Origin: UM-FILTER-40-17 sp032251335
GTDB lineage: Bacteria > Bacteroidota > Bacteroidia > Flavobacteriales > Flavobacteriaceae
DNA: 64,000 bases
Direction: 5' to 3'
NCBI GenBank assembly: GCA_032251335.1
Contig: JAVVDW010000015.1
Coordinates: 1 to 64,000 of the forward strand
In this document: in pieces, positions 59,529 through 64,000 of the stretch
Position numbering within the stretch: the first letter of the stretch is position 1
How the letters are laid out: every line of letters starts with the position of its first letter
The notes under the pieces: generated by a model
Seen by the model: the letters and a program-made list of their open reading frames with translations, nothing else
Database searches by the model: none
What the model was told of the DNA's origin: nothing
Translations under genes and position numbers: made by a program

Positions 59529-62500
59529 ATGGCAAAAAATAAAGAACAAAATACCATTCAAAGATTCAACAAAATCGCCATCGGTCTTGCCTCTCCGGAA
59601 GTTATCCTTGCAGAATCGCAAGGTGAGGTTTTGAAACCGGAAACCATCAATTATAGAACACACAAACCCGAAAGAGATGGTCTTTTTTGTGAAAGGATAT
59701 TCGGTCCCGTTAAAGATTACGAATGTGCTTGCGGGAAATACAAAAGAATACGCTACAAAGGAATTATCTGTGACCGATGTGGTGTGGAAGTTACCGAGAA
59801 AAAGGTGCGTCGTGAGCGCGTAGGCCACATCAATTTGGTAGTGCCGATAGTACATATTTGGTACTTTAGATCGCTTCCCAACAAGATTGGCTATTTGCTT
59901 GGATTGCCTTCCAAGAAACTCGACATGATTATTTATTATGAAAGATATGTAGTCATACAACCGGGTATTGCCAAAAACGAAGAAGGCGAACCTTTGCAAA
60001 GACTCGATTTTTTGACAGAAGAAGAATATCTGAATATATTGGACACGCTTCCGCAAGAAAATCAGTACTTGGAAGACACCAACCCCGACAAATTTATTGC
60101 CAAAATGGGTGCGGAGAGTTTGATTGATTTGCTTTCGCGCATCGATTTGAACGAGCTTTCATTCGAACTGAGACACAAAGCCAATACAGAAACATCTAAG
60201 CAGCGTAAAACAGAAGCACTCAAAAGACTTCAGGTAGTAGAAGCCCTTAGAGATGCCAACAAATCTAGAGAAAACAAACCCGAGTGGATGATTTTGAAAG
60301 TAGTTCAGGTGATTCCACCCGAGCTCAGACCTTTGGTACCGCTTGATGGTGGTCGTTTTGCCACTTCCGACTTGAACGATTTGTACAGACGGGTTATTAT
60401 CCGAAACAACCGCCTCAAGCGATTGATGGAAATCAAAGCACCGGAAGTTATTCTGCGAAACGAAAAACGCATGCTTCAAGAGGCTGTCGACTCCCTTTTT
60501 GATAACACCCGAAAAGCATCAGCCGTTAAAACAGACTCTAACCGCCCTTTAAAATCTCTTTCTGACTCACTCAAAGGAAAACAAGGACGTTTTCGCCAAA
60601 ACTTGTTGGGTAAACGGGTCGATTACTCCGCACGTTCGGTAATTGTCGTGGGTCCTGAATTGAAGTTGCACGAATGTGGTCTGCCTAAAAACATGGCGGC
60701 TGAGCTATACAAACCGTTTATTATCCGTAAGTTGATTGAACGTGGTATAGTGAAAACAGTAAAGTCTGCCAAAAAAATCATAGACAAAAAAGAACCTGTT
60801 GTTTGGGACATACTTGAAAATGTCATCAAAGGACATCCCGTTCTACTCAACCGTGCTCCAACTTTGCACAGGCTGGGTATTCAGGCATTTCAACCCAAAC
60901 TGATAGAAGGCAAAGCAATCCAACTGCATCCGCTTGCTTGTACAGCCTTTAACGCGGATTTTGATGGTGACCAAATGGCGGTTCACCTTCCCTTAGGTCC
61001 GGAAGCTATCTTGGAAGCACAATTGTTGATGCTCGCCTCAGGAAATATTCTGAACCCGGCCAATGGCTCTCCGATTACTGTTCCGTCTCAAGACATGGTT
61101 TTGGGCTTGTATTACATGACCAAAGAGAGAAGATCTACGCCGGAATACCTCGTAAAAGGTGAAGGAATTACTTTCAGCTCTCCCGAGGAAGTGACCATCG
61201 CACACAACGAAAAGCGGGTAAACATAAACGCCATCATCAAAGTGCGTGTAAAAGACCTTAACGAAAAAGGCGAATTGGTCCCCAAAATTATTGAAACCAC
61301 TGTAGGACGTGTCCTGTTCAATGAGGTAGTTCCTGAAAAAGCGGGCTATATCAACGAACTATTGACCAAAAAATCATTGCGTGATATCATTGGTAATATC
61401 CTGAAAGCTACTGACATTCCAACAACCGCGAAGTTTCTTGACGGCATGAAAAGCATGGGATACTACTATGCTTTCAAAGGCGGTTTGTCTTTCAGTTTAG
61501 GCGATATCATTATCCCGAAAGAAAAAGTAGATTTGTTGAGTCAGGCCAACGAACAAGTTGATGAAATCATCACCAACTACAACATGGGTCTGATTACCAA
61601 CAATGAAAGATACAACCAGGTTATCGATGTTTGGACTTCTACCAACGCGCTACTGACAGAATTGTCTATGAAACGCATTCGCGAAGACCAACAAGGATTT
61701 AACTCTGTATATATGATGCTCGATTCCGGTGCTCGGGGTTCTAAAGAACAAATCCGACAGCTGACCGGTATGCGAGGTTTGATGGCGAAACCTAAAAAAT
61801 CGACAGCAGGTGGTGGTGAAATCATTGAAAACCCCATTTTGTCTAACTTTAAAGAAGGTCTTTCTATCCTAGAATACTTTATTTCTACCCACGGTGCGCG
61901 TAAAGGTTTGGCCGATACAGCTTTGAAAACAGCCGATGCGGGTTACCTCACACGTCGTTTGGTGGACGTTTCTCAAGACGTTATTATCAATACGGTAGAT
62001 TGTGGTACTTTGAGAGGCGTAGAGGTGAAACCGCTTAAGAAAAATGAAGAAATTGTAGAATCGCTAGGCGAACGTATCCTTGGTAGGGTTTCGCTTCAAG
62101 ATGTTCGAAATCCGCTTACCGATGAAGTATTGGTGCGTGCCGGAGAAGAAATTTCTGAAGAAATCGTCAAACGCATCGAAGCGTCTCCAATAGAATCAGT
62201 AGAAGTACGTTCCGCACTCACATGTGAAGCTGCTAAAGGAATTTGTGCCAAATGTTACGGTAGAAACTTATCTACCGGAAAAATGGTACAAATGGGCGAA
62301 GCTGTTGGTGTAGTAGCTGCACAATCTATCGGTGAGCCCGGTACGCAGTTGACATTGAGAACATTCCACGTTGGTGGTATTGCCGGTAACATTTCTGAGC
62401 AAAACAAATTGGTGGCCAAATTTGATGGTCGTGTCGAAATTGAAGACCTCAAAACCGTTAAAGGTGATAGCCCGGATGGAAAAAAAGTGGATATCGTAAT

Positions 62501-63836
62501 ATCCCGAACTTCCGAGTCTAAACTCTATGATGTCAAAACAGGTATTTTATTGAGCGTAAACAATATTCCTTACGGTTCCACCCTTTTCATAAAAGACGGT
62601 CAGGAAGTGAAAAAGGACGAAGTTATTTGCCAGTGGGATCCATTCAACGGTGTTATTGTTTCCGAATTTACCGGAAAAGTTTCGTACGAAAATATTGAAC
62701 AAGGTGTCACTTTCCAGGTAGAAATTGATGAGCAAACCGGATTCCAAGAAAAAGTGATTTCCGAATCGAGAAACAAAAAATTGATTCCAACGCTGAATAT
62801 TTTGGACAACAGTGGAGAAATTATCCGCTCTTACAACTTGCCATTAGGCGCTCACTTGATGGTAAACGACAATGAGAAAATCAAAGAAGGTAAGATTTTG
62901 GTTAAAATCCCTAGAAAATCTGCCAAATCCGGCGATATTACAGGTGGTCTGCCACGCGTTACCGAACTCTTCGAAGCGCGTAATCCATCCAACCCGGCAG
63001 TAGTTGCCGAAATAGACGGTGTCATTTCGTTCGGTAAAATCAAACGCGGTAACAGAGAAATTATCGTTGAGTCTAAATTTGGCGAAATTAAACGTTACCT
63101 CGTAAAACTTTCCAGTCAAATATTGGTACAAGAAAACGATTTTGTGCGTGCCGGTATGCCACTTTCCGATGGCTCTATCACACCGGAAGACATCCTCAGA
63201 ATTAAAGGGCCTTCCGAAGTGCAACAATACTTGGTAAACGAGGTGCAGGAAGTATATCGTTTGCAAGGTGTAAAAATCAATGACAAGCATTTTGAAGTGG
63301 TTGTCCGACAAATGATGCGTAAAGTTGAAATCCAAGATCCCGGAGATACTATTTTGCTGGAAGGTGAACTTGTACACAAGGATGATTTCATTGCAGAAAA
63401 TGACAAACTCTTCGGTATGAAAGTTGTTGAAAACGCCGGAGATTCTGATAACCTCAAACCCGGTCAAATTATTTCCCCAAGAGAGTTGAGAGACGAAAAC
63501 TCCTTGTTGAAACGAAATGACAAAGCATTGGTAGAAGCCAGAGATGCTATTTCAGCAACAGCCACGCCAATATTGCAAGGTATCACCAGAGCATCTTTAC
63601 AAACCAAATCATTTATCTCGGCAGCATCATTCCAAGAAACAACCAAAGTACTCAATGAAGCCGCCGTCAGCGGTAAAGTGGACGAACTGGAAGGACTTAA
63701 AGAAAATGTTATTGTAGGTCATAGAATTCCTGCCGGTACAGGTATGAGAAGGTTTGACGATCTGCTCGTCGGTTCCAAGGAAGAAATGGAAACGATGATG
63801 AAGAAAAAAGCAAACGATCAGTTGATTTTTAACTAA
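59529..63836 (+). CDS. rpoC: RNA polymerase beta' subunit
   Basis: The 1435-residue subunit has the N-terminal zinc ribbon (CACGKYKRIRYKGIICDRCG), the catalytic NADFDGDQMAVH that binds Mg2+, the bridge helix and trigger-loop region (ISTHGARKGLADTALKTADAGYLTRRLVDVSQD), the second zinc site (CEAAKGICAKCYG) and a C-terminal GTGMRRF. The ATG at 59529 (MAKNKEQNTIQRFNKI) matches family starts better than the one at 59523. It forms the rpoBC pair and is followed by the DUF3467 gene after eight bases. Confidence 0.98.
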   Translation: MAKNKEQNTIQRFNKIAIGLASPEVILAESQGEVLKPETINYRTHKPERDGLFCERIFGPVKDYECACGKYKRIRYKGIICDRCGVEVTEKKVRRERVGHINLVVPIVHIWYFRSLPNKIGYLLGLPSKKLDMIIYYERYVVIQPGIAKNEEGEPLQRLDFLTEEEYLNILDTLPQENQYLEDTNPDKFIAKMGAESLIDLLSRIDLNELSFELRHKANTETSKQRKTEALKRLQVVEALRDANKSRENKPEWMILKVVQVIPPELRPLVPLDGGRFATSDLNDLYRRVIIRNNRLKRLMEIKAPEVILRNEKRMLQEAVDSLFDNTRKASAVKTDSNRPLKSLSDSLKGKQGRFRQNLLGKRVDYSARSVIVVGPELKLHECGLPKNMAAELYKPFIIRKLIERGIVKTVKSAKKIIDKKEPVVWDILENVIKGHPVLLNRAPTLHRLGIQAFQPKLIEGKAIQLHPLACTAFNADFDGDQMAVHLPLGPEAILEAQLLMLASGNILNPANGSPITVPSQDMVLGLYYMTKERRSTPEYLVKGEGITFSSPEEVTIAHNEKRVNINAIIKVRVKDLNEKGELVPKIIETTVGRVLFNEVVPEKAGYINELLTKKSLRDIIGNILKATDIPTTAKFLDGMKSMGYYYAFKGGLSFSLGDIIIPKEKVDLLSQANEQVDEIITNYNMGLITNNERYNQVIDVWTSTNALLTELSMKRIREDQQGFNSVYMMLDSGARGSKEQIRQLTGMRGLMAKPKKSTAGGGEIIENPILSNFKEGLSILEYFISTHGARKGLADTALKTADAGYLTRRLVDVSQDVIINTVDCGTLRGVEVKPLKKNEEIVESLGERILGRVSLQDVRNPLTDEVLVRAGEEISEEIVKRIEASPIESVEVRSALTCEAAKGICAKCYGRNLSTGKMVQMGEAVGVVAAQSIGEPGTQLTLRTFHVGGIAGNISEQNKLVAKFDGRVEIEDLKTVKGDSPDGKKVDIVISRTSESKLYDVKTGILLSVNNIPYGSTLFIKDGQEVKKDEVICQWDPFNGVIVSEFTGKVSYENIEQGVTFQVEIDEQTGFQEKVISESRNKKLIPTLNILDNSGEIIRSYNLPLGAHLMVNDNEKIKEGKILVKIPRKSAKSGDITGGLPRVTELFEARNPSNPAVVAEIDGVISFGKIKRGNREIIVESKFGEIKRYLVKLSSQILVQENDFVRAGMPLSDGSITPEDILRIKGPSEVQQYLVNEVQEVYRLQGVKINDKHFEVVVRQMMRKVEIQDPGDTILLEGELVHKDDFIAENDKLFGMKVVENAGDSDNLKPGQIISPRELRDENSLLKRNDKALVEARDAISATATPILQGITRASLQTKSFISAASFQETTKVLNEAAVSGKVDELEGLKENVIVGHRIPAGTGMRRFDDLLVGSKEEMETMMKKKANDQLIFN

Positions 63837-63844
63837 GAATTGTT

Positions 63845-64000
63845 ATGGAAAAAAATCAAGAGAGCGAAAAACTCAATATAGAACTAGATGAGCAAATAGC
63901 TGAAGGAATCTATTCCAATTTAGCCATTATCAACCATTCTGCATCTGAATTTGTATTGGATTTTATCAGTATCATGCCGGGTAGACCTAAAGCCAAGGTT
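63845..64000 (+). CDS. DUF3467 protein, 5' part only
   Basis: The first 52 codons are present before the window ends (MEKNQESEKLNIELDEQIAE, then GIYSNLAIINHSASEFVLDFISIMPG). The strand pattern YSNLAIINHSASEFVLDF is the start of the DUF3467 domain, a roughly 100-residue protein regularly found after rpoC in Bacteroidota. Its function is unknown; placement suggests a link to RNA polymerase. The 3' end lies outside. Confidence 0.9.
   Translation, partial: MEKNQESEKLNIELDEQIAEGIYSNLAIINHSASEFVLDFISIMPGRPKAKV

Overview
The window looks like a chromosomal segment of a member of the Bacteroidota, most likely class Flavobacteriia. The evidence is the SusC/SusD pair, promoters of the TTG-N17-22-TAnnTTTG type, near-absence of Shine-Dalgarno sequences except before rpsU, a bacillithiol-system YtxJ protein, Bacteroidota-restricted families (DUF2851, DUF4834, DUF3467, a DUF6695-like protein) and the block rpsU-xer-hpf-tRNAs-tuf-secE-nusG-rplKAJL-rpoBC. 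Genes are tightly packed on both strands. I see no prophage, insertion sequence with a transposase, CRISPR array or rRNA operon. I cannot name a species.

Layout. 1-9.3 kb: a short palindromic repeat, an ABC ATPase, apaG, two paired cytosolic genes, pruA (proline to glutamate), a small secreted repeat protein, an unrecognised protein with kinase-like motifs, and an ABC-2 ATPase/permease pair. 9.3-13.7 kb, minus strand: an operon of AraC regulator, Nramp-like transporter and pxpABC (5-oxoprolinase) in which each gene abuts or overlaps the next. 13.9-23.1 kb: a small carbohydrate locus with a GH26 lipoprotein, SusC, SusD, a secreted creatininase-family hydrolase, a short LacI-type regulator and a Tat-exported TIM-barrel lipoprotein. 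23.2-29.5 kb: tRNA-Val, an old yellow enzyme, tRNA-Ala, a lipoprotein, YtxJ, an NTF2-like protein and a copper P-type ATPase with a heavy-metal domain at each end.

30-39 kb, minus strand: agmatine deiminase and N-carbamoylputrescine amidase (agmatine to putrescine), directly followed by secA; then a DUF2795 protein, a large YfhO-like membrane protein, a DUF4834 protein and a GlcG/HbpS protein. 39.5-48.9 kb, plus strand: deoD with a histidine-phosphatase lipoprotein, DUF2851, a subtilase lipoprotein, a PspC-domain protein with a K+ channel, an NSS transporter with its MetS-like small subunit, a helix-hairpin-helix protein and an acyl-CoA dehydrogenase. 48.9-64 kb: the translation/transcription core from rpsU to rpoC with four tRNAs between, and the start of a DUF3467 gene cut by the window edge.

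The most distinctive signal is a dispersed repeat of 88-90 or 114-115 bp. It occurs at three loci (near 8.4, 22.1 and 43.6 kb), always in the same orientation as, and ending exactly at, the start codon of the next gene. Each unit begins with its own start codon (ATG or GTG) in the same sequence context and opens a short reading frame starting M/V-K-H-P-C, so tandem insertion has stacked mini-ORFs in the leaders of unrelated genes. Other points worth following are an Nramp-like transporter lacking the canonical metal-binding motifs inside a 5-oxoprolinase operon, the kinase-like protein at 6.2-7.3 kb, the K+ channel with a TVGFRE filter, and the strong Shine-Dalgarno plus mini-ORF before rpsU.
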